Origin: Rhizobium sp. CCGE531 | Lineage (GTDB): Bacteria > Pseudomonadota > Alphaproteobacteria > Rhizobiales > Rhizobiaceae | Assembly: GCF_003627795.1 (NCBI RefSeq) | Contig: NZ_CP032684.1 | Location: forward strand, 1,155,001 to 1,219,000 | DNA: 64,000 nucleotides | Reading direction: 5' to 3' | Shown here: in pieces, positions 9,725 to 18,372 of the stretch | Layout of the letters: each line of letters begins with the position of its first letter | Position numbering within the stretch: position 1 is the first letter of the stretch | Position numbers and translations under genes: made by a program | The notes under the pieces: generated by a model | Database searches by the model: none | What the model was told of the DNA's origin: nothing | The model's input: only the letters and a program-made list of their open reading frames with translations

Positions 9725-10699
9725 ATGAGTATTTCCTCCGAAACGGGCCACAGCCATGTCTTTCTCGGCTCCGACCACCAGCGCAACGAGCGCCGCATCC
9801 GGCTCGTCATCGCGCTGACCGCCGTCATGATGGTGGTCGAGATCGCCGCCGGCACGGCCTATGGCTCGATGGCGCTGATTGCCGACGGCTGGCACATGTC
9901 CACCCATGCCAGCGCCATGCTGATTTCGGCTCTCGCCTATCTCTATGCCCGCCGGCATGCGTACAATGCGCGCTTCACCTTCGGCACCGGCAAGCTCGGC
10001 GATCTCGCAGGCTTCGCCAGCGCCATCGTGCTGGCGCTGATCGCGCTGATCATGGGGTGGGAGAGCATTCTGAGATTGCTCGATCCGGTAGCGATCAACT
10101 TCCGCGAGGCCATCGCCATCGCGGTGGTCGGGCTTGTCGTCAATCTCGTCAGCGCATGGCTTCTGCGCGACGATCACAGCCACCATCATCACGGCCATTC
10201 CGGCCATGGGCACAGTCACGGTCACGACCATGATCATGACCACCATCACGACCATGATCATGGCGGCGGCAGGGACAACAATCTCCGTTCCGCCTATGTC
10301 CATGTCATTGCCGATGCGATGACCTCGGTTCTGGCGATCGTTGCCCTGCTGCTCGGCAGCCGTTTCGGCTGGACCTTCCTCGATCCTATCATGGGCATCG
10401 TCGGTGGTCTGGTGATCCTGCAGTGGGCATGGGGCCTGCTGCGCATTTCCGGCGCGGTTCTCCTTGACTTCATTCCGCCGGGTGAAGATCTGCCCGATGA
10501 AATCCGTGAGGCGATCGAGACGGACGAGGACCGCATCACCGACCTCCATGTCTGGCAGGTCGGTCCCGGGCATCACGCCGCGATCGTCGCGGTCGCAACG
10601 CCCGTCTCGCGCGACCCGTCTTTCTACAAGGCCCGGCTTGCCGCTATTCATGAATTGTCGCACGTTACCGTTGAAGTCACGGTCGACAAGGCCGCATAA
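9725..10699 (+). CDS. dmeF: CDF family cation efflux transporter DmeF
   Basis: A 324-residue cation diffusion facilitator with six membrane segments. A very His/Asp-rich cytoplasmic loop (about residues 152-180: HSHHHHGHSGHGHSHGHDHD and onwards) lies between segments 4 and 5. The metal-site Asp/His residues are in ADGWHMSTHA (segment 2) and HVIADAMTSV (segment 5). DmeF proteins export Co(II) and Ni(II) from the cytoplasm using the proton gradient. It is cotranscribed with dmeR behind an RcnR-type operator, which supports this specificity over Zn or Cd. Confidence 0.88.
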   Translation: MSISSETGHSHVFLGSDHQRNERRIRLVIALTAVMMVVEIAAGTAYGSMALIADGWHMSTHASAMLISALAYLYARRHAYNARFTFGTGKLGDLAGFASAIVLALIALIMGWESILRLLDPVAINFREAIAIAVVGLVVNLVSAWLLRDDHSHHHHGHSGHGHSHGHDHDHDHHHDHDHGGGRDNNLRSAYVHVIADAMTSVLAIVALLLGSRFGWTFLDPIMGIVGGLVILQWAWGLLRISGAVLLDFIPPGEDLPDEIREAIETDEDRITDLHVWQVGPGHHAAIVAVATPVSRDPSFYKARLAAIHELSHVTVEVTVDKAA

Positions 10700-10785
10700 A
10701 ATCCGCTAGCAATCGGTGAAGTCAGAGGCTTGCCATATTCCTCGCATAGCCCAAAATCTGCCCGATTCTGCTGGAGGCCCTTCGC

Positions 10786-11787
10786 ATGCCCACATTGCTC
10801 ACCCGCCGCCGCCTCATGGCGGGCTCGGCGCTGCTCCTTCCCGCCCTGACGCTTGGCCCCCATGCGCTGTTCGCCCAAGAGAGCGGTGCCCCACCACAGA
10901 CGCCCCCGGCAACGGATAATTCGGCGGCACCCGACGCAAGCGGCCAGGACATGGAAGGTGGCGGCGGATCGCAGGATAGCTCGCAACTGTCCGACGATGT
11001 CGACAAACAGCTTACGGATCTTGAAAAGAAGACCGGCGGCCGGCTCGGCGTCTCCGTGCTCGACACTGAAACCAATATCTCGCTCGGCCATCGCGAGGAG
11101 GAGCGTTTCCCCCTGTGCAGCACCTACAAGGCGCTCGCCGTCGGCTTCGTGCTGGCGCGCGTCGATCAGGGCACGGAAAAGCTCGACCGTCGTGTCACCT
11201 ATGGCAAGGATAAGGTGGTCACCTATTCGCCGGAGACGGAAAAACATGCCGGCACCGACGGCATGACCGTGGCGGAGCTTTGCGGTGCGGCGATCACGCT
11301 GAGCGACAATACGGCCGGCAATCTGCTGCTTGAAAGCTTTGGCGGCCCCGCTGCCTTGACCTCCTGGCTGCGCACGACAGGCGACACCGAAACCCGCCTC
11401 GACCGCAACGAGCCTGATGTCAACCAGGCGGTCAAGGACGACCCGCGCGATACGACGACGCCGGACGCGATGCTTGACAGTATCGGCCTCCTGACTCTCG
11501 GCAATACACTGTCGGAAACCTCCAGGGATCAGCTGGTCAACTGGCTGGTTGCTAACACCACGGGCAATAATCGTCTGCGCGCGGGCCTGCCGAAGGAGTG
11601 GAAGGTCGGCGACAAGACCGGCACCGGCAACAACGGCTCCTATGCGGATATCGCCGTGATCTGGCCGCCGGAACGTGGCCCCGTTTTGGTTACAACTTTC
11701 GTTGCGGAGGCGACCGCGTCTGCAAAAGACGTAGAGGCTGTCTTTGCCGAGGTCAGCAAGATCGTTACCGGAATGGTCGGTCAGTAG
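10786..11787 (+). CDS. bla: Class A beta-lactamase
   Basis: A 333-residue serine beta-lactamase exported to the periplasm. All class A motifs are present: S112-T-Y-K115, S173-D-N175, E209-P-D-V-N213 (general base) and K277-T-G279. The N terminus has a twin-arginine-like motif (TRRRLM) before a hydrophobic stretch ending FAQ. An unusual Ser/Gly/Asp-rich linker of about 40 residues (31-70) separates the signal from the catalytic domain. RBS GGAGG is 8 nt before the ATG. No LysR-type ampR regulator is adjacent, so expression is probably constitutive or controlled elsewhere. The spectrum cannot be read from sequence. Confidence 0.93.
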   Translation: MPTLLTRRRLMAGSALLLPALTLGPHALFAQESGAPPQTPPATDNSAAPDASGQDMEGGGGSQDSSQLSDDVDKQLTDLEKKTGGRLGVSVLDTETNISLGHREEERFPLCSTYKALAVGFVLARVDQGTEKLDRRVTYGKDKVVTYSPETEKHAGTDGMTVAELCGAAITLSDNTAGNLLLESFGGPAALTSWLRTTGDTETRLDRNEPDVNQAVKDDPRDTTTPDAMLDSIGLLTLGNTLSETSRDQLVNWLVANTTGNNRLRAGLPKEWKVGDKTGTGNNGSYADIAVIWPPERGPVLVTTFVAEATASAKDVEAVFAEVSKIVTGMVGQ

Positions 11788-11808
11788 CGAAACATATCAA
11801 ACGAAAAC

Positions 11809-11850
11809 AAGGCGATACGACCATGATGTGAATCAAGGTCGTATCGCCTT
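11809..11850. terminator. Bidirectional terminator between bla and the Ser-rich gene
   Basis: Perfect 14-bp arms AAGGCGATACGACC (11809-11822) and GGTCGTATCGCCTT (11837-11850) enclose a 14-nt loop between two convergent genes. Only short T runs flank it. Confidence 0.75.
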
Positions 11851-11870
11851 CATCCAGTTTCGTAATTCGT

Positions 11871-12404
11871 TCAGGCGATGGATAATGCCGAGGTGGTGCT
11901 GTCCGTTTCCTTGTCGCCATCGCCGCCGGCATTGCCGACACCGAGCTTCTGCTTGATCTCGGCGGCGATCTGGTCGTTGATTGCCTTCTGGTCGTCCGAC
12001 GACAATGCCTTGAAGGAATCTTCCGTCAGGCCGTGCGCATCGAGATACTGTGCGCGGATCTTTTCCGCCGGCGTCATATTCGCCCATTTGGCAAACTCGT
12101 CCAGAATGTCCTGATCGGATTGCTTGCTCGACGAAGCCGAGCTGCTGCCGGAAGCGCTCGCACTCGACTGATCGTCAGTGGTCCCCGATGCGGAGGATGG
12201 CGCCTGGCTGAGCTGGTTGAGCCAGAAGCCGGAGGAAATGGAGGAGGGGACGCCGCTGGACGAGATGGAAGGCCCCTGCGAATCCTTCTGTTGGCCGCCG
12301 CCATCACTCAGTAGCGAGAATGCCGAGCTGTCGTCGCTGTCGCTGCTCTGCTGGCTGCGGATTGGCGTGCTGAAATAGTTCTGGGTGCTGTGGTGCACTT
12401 TCAT
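11871..12404 (-). CDS. Hypothetical Ser-rich protein
   Basis: A 177-residue protein of unknown function. Residues 15-110 are low-complexity (Ser, Gly, Gln, Asp runs) and probably disordered. A helical block at about 111-165 (QDILDEFAKWANMTPAEKIR and onwards) looks folded, and the tail is Gly/Asp/Thr-rich. No signal peptide, membrane segment or catalytic motif is seen. ATG at 12404 is chosen because GGGGAG lies 8 nt upstream; ATG at 12410 is too close. It lies between SelO (same strand) and bla (convergent). Confidence 0.65.
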   Translation of the reverse strand: MKVHHSTQNYFSTPIRSQQSSDSDDSSAFSLLSDGGGQQKDSQGPSISSSGVPSSISSGFWLNQLSQAPSSASGTTDDQSSASASGSSSASSSKQSDQDILDEFAKWANMTPAEKIRAQYLDAHGLTEDSFKALSSDDQKAINDQIAAEIKQKLGVGNAGGDGDKETDSTTSALSIA

Positions 12405-12475
12405 CGTCATATCTCCCCATGGGTTGAGGAGACGATGACTCTGCAAGCATGCCCGGGGCTTATGGCGCGGCTTTC

Positions 12476-13978
12476 TCAGGTGCCGCAGAAGGTCTGCAGC
12501 ACGCGCTCGCTCGGCAGCGGAGGTTCCGCATAGGGTGCGAAGGCGGGCTGATCTTCATAGGGTGTCGCGAGCACCTTCAGCAATGCCTCGAACAGCGAAA
12601 AATCACCGTCTTCGGTGGCGGCTTCGATAGCTTGCTCGATTCGGTGATTGCGGGGGATGAAGGCCGGATTGACCCTGCGCATCGCTGCCGCGCGGGTCGC
12701 CGGCGTCTGAGGATCGCGGCTAAGGCGCTCGCGCCAGCGTTCAAGCCACGGCGCCGTTGATTGCGGATCGCTGAACGTGGCGGCAAAATCGGTGACGTCC
12801 TCATCCGCGGCGAGGGCGGCAAGCCGGCGGAACGCGAGCGTGAAATCCGCACCTTGCTGCTGCATCATCGCGAGCAGCGACTGGATCAACTCCAGATCGC
12901 CGTCCTCCTCGCTTGCAAGGCCGATCTTGGCGCGCATGCCGGAAAGCCAATGGGCCTGGAAGCGCTCGCCATAGGCCTTGATGATGGTGTTCGCCAGCTC
13001 GATTGACGTATCGACGGATGGGTCGATCAGCGGAATGAGCGTTTCGCCGAGGCGCGCGAGGTTCCATTGGCCGATGGCCGGCTGGTTGGCATAGGCGTAG
13101 CGACCGTTGCGGTCGATCGACGAGAAGACCGTCGCCGGATCGTAGGCATCCATGAAGGCGCAGGGACCGAAATCGATCGTCTCGCCCGAAACGGTCATAT
13201 TGTCGGTGTTCATCACGCCATGAATGAAGCCGACATGCAGCCAGCGCGCGATCAGCGCCGCTTGCCGCTCGGAAACTGCCTCCAGCAGCGCGAGATAGGG
13301 GTTTGCCCGGTCTCTGATCTCGGGATAGTGCCGTGCGATGACGTGGTCCGCCAGTATCCTGACGCTCTCCGTATCGCCGCGCGCGGCAAAGAACTGGAAG
13401 GTGCCGACGCGGATGTGGCTCGCCGCCACGCGCGTAAAGATAGCGCCAGGCAGCACCTCCTCGCGATAAACGGGCTCGCCCGTGGTCACCGCCGCAAGCG
13501 CCCGCGTCGTCGGGATACCGAGGGCGTGCATGGCCTCGCTGACTATATATTCGCGCAGGACCGGGCCGAGCGCGGCACGCCCATCGCCACGGCGGGAAAA
13601 TGGCGTCGGCCCCGACCCCTTGAGCTGGATGTCGCGGCGCCTGCCGTTGCGATCCTTGACTTCGCCGAGAAGGATCGCACGGCCGTCACCGAGCTGCGGC
13701 ACGAAGCTGCCGAACTGGTGGCCGGCATAGGCCATGGCAATCGACTGCGATCCCGGCAACAGCTCATTCCCGGAAAAGATCGCCGCGGCACTGTTCCTCA
13801 AGGCATCCACATCGAGCCCGAGTTCCCGCGCCAGGGCCTCGTTGAACTTGATCAGCCTCGGTGCGGCAACCGGTGTCGGCGCCTGATCCGCAAAGAATTG
13901 CGGCGGCAGGCGCGCATAGTTGTTGTCGAACTGAATCGGCGTTTGCAGTAGCTGTGTTTCGGACGGAAGAGCGCTCAT
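12476..13978 (-). CDS. selO: Protein adenylyltransferase SelO (YdiU/UPF0061)
   Basis: A 500-residue pseudokinase-fold enzyme that transfers AMP from ATP to Ser, Thr or Tyr of target proteins. Family hallmarks seen are SIAMAYAGHQFGSFVPQLGD, QLKGSGPTPFSRRGDGRA, the catalytic-loop-like HGVMNTDNM and the metal-site DFGPCAFMD. Full length for the family. The C terminus has Cys (TFCGT) near the position where eukaryotic SelO carries selenocysteine. Known SelO targets include redox enzymes; targets here are unknown. Confidence 0.92.
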   Translation of the reverse strand: MSALPSETQLLQTPIQFDNNYARLPPQFFADQAPTPVAAPRLIKFNEALARELGLDVDALRNSAAAIFSGNELLPGSQSIAMAYAGHQFGSFVPQLGDGRAILLGEVKDRNGRRRDIQLKGSGPTPFSRRGDGRAALGPVLREYIVSEAMHALGIPTTRALAAVTTGEPVYREEVLPGAIFTRVAASHIRVGTFQFFAARGDTESVRILADHVIARHYPEIRDRANPYLALLEAVSERQAALIARWLHVGFIHGVMNTDNMTVSGETIDFGPCAFMDAYDPATVFSSIDRNGRYAYANQPAIGQWNLARLGETLIPLIDPSVDTSIELANTIIKAYGERFQAHWLSGMRAKIGLASEEDGDLELIQSLLAMMQQQGADFTLAFRRLAALAADEDVTDFAATFSDPQSTAPWLERWRERLSRDPQTPATRAAAMRRVNPAFIPRNHRIEQAIEAATEDGDFSLFEALLKVLATPYEDQPAFAPYAEPPLPSERVLQTFCGT

Positions 13979-14073
13979 GTTCCTAAGGTAGGGCCGACAG
14001 GGAGGCGGTGCAAGGCGCTTGCTTGGAGTGGTAAATCATCCTACTTTATCCCACCGGATATGAGGAATTCGCG

Positions 14074-14334
14074 ATGAACGAGAAACTGAGTATTTCGCTC
14101 CCCAGTGAAATGGTGGCTGCGATCAAGAGCCGGGTGGATGCTGGAGCTTATGCCTCCACCAGCGAGGTGCTGCGCGCCGCCGTGAGAATCTGGTTGCGGG
14201 AAGAGGAGGAGTATCAAGAACGCATTTCAGCAATCCGGCAAAAGGTTGCTGCATCCTTGGATGATCCGCGCCCGAACTTGAGCGGACACGACGTAAAACA
14301 GCGCCTTGATGCCTTTTTTGACAAGCATCGGTAG
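14074..14334 (+). CDS. ParD-type antitoxin (ribbon-helix-helix)
   Basis: An 86-residue antitoxin. The N-terminal ribbon-helix-helix DNA-binding domain (KLSISLPSEMVAAIKSRVDA, then ASTSEVLRAAVRIWL) is followed by a charged C-terminal helix that would wrap the toxin. It precedes the toxin gene by 3 nt, the usual type II order, and probably represses its own promoter together with the toxin. Confidence 0.88.
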   Translation: MNEKLSISLPSEMVAAIKSRVDAGAYASTSEVLRAAVRIWLREEEEYQERISAIRQKVAASLDDPRPNLSGHDVKQRLDAFFDKHR

Positions 14335-14337
14335 ACC

Positions 14338-14649
14338 ATGGAACGATATGCGGTCGAGTATCGCCCGGAAGCCATGGAAAATCTGCTTGAGCTCGCAGCT
14401 TACGTGTTTGAGCTAAGCCAGAATATCAGAACAACGGAGGGGTATATTGGCCGTATTTACGCACGCTGTGAAAAGATCGGCGATGCTCCGTTTGGAGGCG
14501 TTGTTCGAGACGACCTAGGTCCCGGCATTCGTATGGCGGTCTTCGAAAAGAGCGTCGTCATCCTTTATACTATTGTTGAAAATGCAGTCTGGATTACCAA
14601 CATCTTCTCCGGCAGCAGAGACTACGCAGCACTTGTGACACGTCCCTAG
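14338..14649 (+). CDS. ParE/RelE-superfamily toxin
   Basis: A 103-residue toxin with the ParE/RelE fold pattern: RPEAMENLLELAAYV near the N terminus, central R and G residues (PFGGVVRDDLGPGIRMAVFEKSVVILYTI) and the C-terminal strand VWITNIFSGSRDY. ParE members poison DNA gyrase; the target here is inferred from the pairing with ParD. The 3' end overlaps the convergent DUF1697 gene by 4 nt. The pair has lower GC3 than its neighbours, consistent with acquisition by transfer. Confidence 0.85.
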   Translation: MERYAVEYRPEAMENLLELAAYVFELSQNIRTTEGYIGRIYARCEKIGDAPFGGVVRDDLGPGIRMAVFEKSVVILYTIVENAVWITNIFSGSRDYAALVTRP

Positions 14650-15167
14650 CTCTCCTCCAGCTCGCGCGCCATCTCCGCAAGCTTCCGTACAGTATTGAGA
14701 TTTCTCGCCGTTCCCGCCTTCAGCGCCGGCAGCTTCAGTTTCGAGCGTCCGGCGCCATCGGGGTAATGCACGTAGATTTCCCTGCCGGCGATATGCACCT
14801 CCTCGCCGTCGGGTGCGACGAGCTTGTCCAGCGCATCCCTTGGCGCCGCATCCTGCAGGAAGGCGATCAGCAGGTAGTTCGGTTTGGCGTGCGGAAAGGG
14901 CGAATGTTCCGCCGCCCTTTCCAGAGCCTCGCGGCTGCGCAGGATTATGCCCGGAGACTTGCCCATCTTTCGCGCCAGAGCTTCCCGAAGCCTAGCCTGC
15001 ACCGTCGTCTCGTCCTCATCGGTGCGGAAGACGACGTTGCCGCTCTGGATGTAGGTGCGCACATCCCTGAAGCCGATCTCCTCGCAGAGGGCCCTGAGGT
15101 CCGCCATGGGCAGCATGCCGGTGCCGCCGACATTGACGGCACGCAGCAGGGCGACGAAAACGGTCAT
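14646..15167 (-). CDS. DUF1697 family protein
   Basis: A 173-residue cytoplasmic protein with the family's start (VFVALLRAVNVGGTGMLPMA) and the IQSGNVVF stretch near residue 45. DUF1697 proteins have no established function. It lies immediately upstream of and cotranscribed orientation with nothing else obvious: the oligopeptidase gene upstream in the same direction is... on the minus strand ending 21 nt before this gene's start, which would make the two a possible transcription unit with ptrB first. Confidence 0.82.
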   Translation of the reverse strand: MTVFVALLRAVNVGGTGMLPMADLRALCEEIGFRDVRTYIQSGNVVFRTDEDETTVQARLREALARKMGKSPGIILRSREALERAAEHSPFPHAKPNYLLIAFLQDAAPRDALDKLVAPDGEEVHIAGREIYVHYPDGAGRSKLKLPALKAGTARNLNTVRKLAEMARELEES

Positions 15168-15188
15168 GGCTTCCTCCCGCCGTTCGGC

Positions 15189-17282
15189 TTACATCTTCTC
15201 GGCGACCTTGACGGCGAAGGCATATTCGAACGCCACTTCCTCAAGGCGCTGGAAGCGGCCCGAAGCGCCGCCGTGGCCGGCATCCATGTTGGTCTTCAAG
15301 AGGATGGGTGCGTTGCTCGTCGTTTTCTCGCGCAGCTTGGCGACCCATTTTGCCGGTTCCCAATAGGTGACGCGCGGGTCGGTGAGGCCGCCGAGCGCAA
15401 GGATCGGCGGGTAGGGCTTTTCACCGACATTGTCGTAGGGGCTGTAGGTAGCGATCTGCTCGTACTCTTCCTTGCTGTCGATCGGATTGCCCCATTCCGG
15501 CCATTCCGGCGGCGTCAGCGGCAAGGTGTCGTCGAGCATGGTGTTGAGCACGTCGACGAAGGGCACGGCGGCGATGATGCCGGCGAATTTCTCCGGAGCC
15601 ATGTTGGCAACGGCGCCCATCAGCATGCCGCCGGCCGATCCGCCCTCGGCGACGATGTTCGCGTAAGAGGTGAACTTCTCCTGATTCAAATAATCGGCTG
15701 CGGCGATGAAGTCCTTGAAGGTATTGGTCTTCTTTTCCATCTTGCCATCTTCGTACCAGGCAAAGCCCTTGTCCTTGCCGCCGCGGATATGGGCGATGGC
15801 ATAGACGAAGCCGCGATCGGCGAGCGACAGGCAATTGGTGTTGAAGCCGGCGGGAATGGTGACGCCATAGGCACCGTAGCCATAGAGAAGACAAGGCGCC
15901 GAGCCGTCGAGCGGCGTATCCTTGCGATAGAGCAGCGTCACCGGCACTCGTTCGCCGTCCCAGGCCGGTGCAAAGACGCGGCGCGTCACGTAATCGGCCG
16001 GATCATGGCCCGAGGGCACTTCCTGCGTCTTCAGCAGGGTGCGCTCGCGCGTCACCATGTTGTAGTCGTAGAGCTGGCTCGGCGTCGTCATCGAGGAATA
16101 GGAGAAGCGTATGACATCCGTGTCGTATTCCGCGGCCCCCTGCAGGCCGAGCGCATAGGCTTCCTCTTCGAAGGCGATGGCATGTTCCTCGCCGCTGCGG
16201 CGATCGCGAATGATGATGCGCGGCAGGCCGTCCTTGCGCTCCAGCCAGATGAGGTGACGGGCATAGGCGAGGTGGCTGAGGATCAGCGTGCCCGGCTTGT
16301 GCGCCACGACTTCGCGCCAGTTCTCCTTGCCCGGCTTCTCCGCCGGCGCCTCCATGATCTTGAAATCCTTGGCGCCGCCGTCATTGGTGAGGATGTAGAA
16401 GACGTCCCCGCCCTCGGTGATCTCATATTCGATCCCCGTTTCGCGCTCGGCGACGATCTTTGGCTCGGCAGTCAGATCGGAGGTCGGGATGATCCGGTAT
16501 TCGCTGGTCTCGTGGTCATGGATATCGATGAAGATATAGTCGTCGAGCAGTGAGCCGCCGACGCCCATGAAGAAGCCCGGATCCTCTTCCTCGTAGACGA
16601 GCCGGTCCTCGGACTGCGGCCTGCCGATAATGTGATGGAAGATCTTCGAAGGGCGATGGTTCTCGTCCTGCAGCGTGTAGAAGAAGCTCTTGCCGTCGGG
16701 CGCCCAGACGGCATCGCCGCCGCTATTCTCGATCACATCGGCCAGATCCTCGCCGGTCTCGAAATTGCGGACCTTCAGCGTGAAATATTCCGAACCCTTG
16801 TCGTCATAACCCCAGATGCCGTGGCTGTGATCGGTCGAGTGCTCGAGGCCGGAAAGACGGAAATAGGATTTTCCTTCATTCTCCTTGTCGCCGTTCAGCA
16901 GCAGCTTGCGGTCGCCGCCATCGCGCGGTTCGCGGAAGAAGCGGGGCTGCTCGCCGCCGGTCACGAAGAACGTGCCGTAGGCGTAAGGACCGTCCTTGAC
17001 CGGAATGGAGCTGTCGTCTTCCTTGATGCGGCCTTTCATCTCGCCGAAAAGAACCTTCTGCAGCTCCTTCGTGTCCGCCATCGCGGCGTTCATGTAAGTG
17101 TTCTCAGCCTCCAGATGCGCCCGGATTTCCGGCGCCAGGATCGACGGATCCTTGAACATCGCCTGCCAGTTATCGGCGCGCAGCCAGGCATAATCGTCTG
17201 TGCGGGAAATCCCGTGACGCGTATCCGTAAGCGGCTTTTTCTCGGCGACGGGCGGGGTGGGAAGATTCTTGAAAACTGGCAC
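15189..17282 (-). CDS. ptrB: Oligopeptidase B (S9 family serine peptidase)
   Basis: A 697-residue prolyl-oligopeptidase-family enzyme with an N-terminal beta-propeller (to about residue 410) and a C-terminal alpha/beta-hydrolase domain. The catalytic Ser is in GGSAGG (near residue 550), the Asp in LTDPRV (near 635) and the His in DAGHGG (near 667). Family members cleave short peptides after basic residues in the cytoplasm. The frame is open to 17363, but GTG at 17282 gives the family-like MPVFKNLPTPPVAEKKP start. The ribosome-binding site is weak. Confidence 0.9.
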   Translation of the reverse strand: MPVFKNLPTPPVAEKKPLTDTRHGISRTDDYAWLRADNWQAMFKDPSILAPEIRAHLEAENTYMNAAMADTKELQKVLFGEMKGRIKEDDSSIPVKDGPYAYGTFFVTGGEQPRFFREPRDGGDRKLLLNGDKENEGKSYFRLSGLEHSTDHSHGIWGYDDKGSEYFTLKVRNFETGEDLADVIENSGGDAVWAPDGKSFFYTLQDENHRPSKIFHHIIGRPQSEDRLVYEEEDPGFFMGVGGSLLDDYIFIDIHDHETSEYRIIPTSDLTAEPKIVAERETGIEYEITEGGDVFYILTNDGGAKDFKIMEAPAEKPGKENWREVVAHKPGTLILSHLAYARHLIWLERKDGLPRIIIRDRRSGEEHAIAFEEEAYALGLQGAAEYDTDVIRFSYSSMTTPSQLYDYNMVTRERTLLKTQEVPSGHDPADYVTRRVFAPAWDGERVPVTLLYRKDTPLDGSAPCLLYGYGAYGVTIPAGFNTNCLSLADRGFVYAIAHIRGGKDKGFAWYEDGKMEKKTNTFKDFIAAADYLNQEKFTSYANIVAEGGSAGGMLMGAVANMAPEKFAGIIAAVPFVDVLNTMLDDTLPLTPPEWPEWGNPIDSKEEYEQIATYSPYDNVGEKPYPPILALGGLTDPRVTYWEPAKWVAKLREKTTSNAPILLKTNMDAGHGGASGRFQRLEEVAFEYAFAVKVAEKM

Positions 17283-17569
17283 GGGAGCACTTTCTCTGGT
17301 GTGAAAGTCGGATGTGAAGAGAAGAGAGAAATAGAGGGCGCCGCCCTCAGGTTCAAGCGGCAAGTCCGCTCCTCAAGCTTCATGCAAGCCGTCGATATTA
17401 ATCTCGACCAAACAGGCGGCTCCTCGAAAACGCGAATGGTGCGCTGCCTTGATGAGACCACATTCTTTATCGAAGTCGGCATACAGTGCGTCGACATGAA
17501 GGCGGTCAAGGCCTTCCCGATGGAACGGGCGCACTCAAAATCCAAAAACAATGCAGGGGACCGGTCTTC

Positions 17570-17959
17570 ATGCTGAAACTCTTCGCCATCCTTATTCCAA
17601 TGGCTTCCGTCGCCACCTCCGCCTTCGCCGTCGATCCGGCCATGAAGAAGCAATTGGAGAAACTCGATCCGTCGGAGCGGATGGAGCAGGCATGCGATGC
17701 CGAAGCCATGAAGCGCATCGGCACGGACAAGACGGGATTCAAGCCGGACAAGGTGATCGCCTATACCTTCAGCGACCCGGATATGAAGCCGGATTCGATG
17801 GATGCGCCCGGCGCGGTCTTCCGCAGCAAGGGTGATTGGTATCACCTCTCGTATATGTGCGTGACCGGCCCGCAGCACATCCATGTCCGGGATCTGAGCT
17901 ACCAGATCGGCGACAAGGTGCCGCGCGACGCCTGGCAGCAACATTATCTCTACGACTGA
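17570..17959 (+). CDS. Secreted DUF930 domain protein
   Basis: A 129-residue protein with a Sec signal (residues 1-19, cleavage after AFA). The mature part is a DUF930 domain, recognised by LDPSERMEQACDAEAMKRI and the C-terminal half with MCVTGPQHIHVRDLSYQIGD. The two cysteines could form a disulfide in the periplasm. The function is unknown; the domain is common in rhizobia. ATG at 17570 is preceded by AGGGGA; upstream in-frame ATGs lack a signal sequence. Convergent with cbpM. Confidence 0.8.
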   Translation: MLKLFAILIPMASVATSAFAVDPAMKKQLEKLDPSERMEQACDAEAMKRIGTDKTGFKPDKVIAYTFSDPDMKPDSMDAPGAVFRSKGDWYHLSYMCVTGPQHIHVRDLSYQIGDKVPRDAWQQHYLYD

Positions 17960-17985
17960 GCGCTTCCGCACCCCTGAAGACTGCT

Positions 17986-18017
17986 ATGGCGACCACATTC
18001 CATCTTGATGTCGCCAT
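17986..18017. terminator. Possible terminator between the DUF930 gene and cbpM
   Basis: Perfect 8-bp arms ATGGCGAC (17986-17993) and GTCGCCAT (18010-18017) enclose a 16-nt loop between convergent genes. No T tract is seen, so the call is tentative. Confidence 0.35.
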
Positions 18018-18036
18018 CGTCCGATGCGACCGAACG

Positions 18037-18369
18037 TTACCGCCGTCTCTGAGACTCTACGCGGGTCAGCTCTGACAAGATATGCTCCTGTACGTCGGAC
18101 GGCTGCCGGCAGAGAGCATCCGTCAGCTCGCGCAGCGTCGCCCTGAGGCTGTGAAGCTGATCCACCAGGTCCACGACGACATCGACGCCAGGTTCGTTGA
18201 CGCCCATTGCGTTGCTGAGATCGAGGATCAGCCGGCCGCGCGCAATATCGGCTTCGCGGAAATTCGGCCCCTGATCCGTCTCTTCCGGCACCAGCCAGCC
18301 CTGTGAGATCCAGACTTCCAGCACCGTGGTCTCGATTTGGAGGTGTAGTCGAAACTCGCTCTCGTTCAT
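18037..18369 (-). CDS. cbpM: Chaperone modulator CbpM
   Basis: A 110-residue protein with the CbpM/MerR_2-like pattern: the N-terminal FRLHLQIETTVLEVWISQGW, the middle FREADIARGRLILDL and a C-terminal helical part. CbpM binds the J domain of CbpA and inhibits its co-chaperone and DNA-binding activity. It sits 3 nt downstream of cbpA on the same strand, so the two are almost certainly cotranscribed. Confidence 0.87.
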   Translation of the reverse strand: MNESEFRLHLQIETTVLEVWISQGWLVPEETDQGPNFREADIARGRLILDLSNAMGVNEPGVDVVVDLVDQLHSLRATLRELTDALCRQPSDVQEHILSELTRVESQRRR

Positions 18370-18372
18370 CGC

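Noticed and set aside
10150..10275. Short CATCATCACGAC-type repeats
   Set aside because: They encode the His-rich metal loop of DmeF, not a CRISPR or satellite; spacing and units are irregular.
14766..16553. 595-codon plus-strand frame opposite DUF1697 and oligopeptidase B
   Set aside because: Covers the reverse of two well-supported genes and has the Arg/Gly/His-rich composition typical of reverse-strand shadows.
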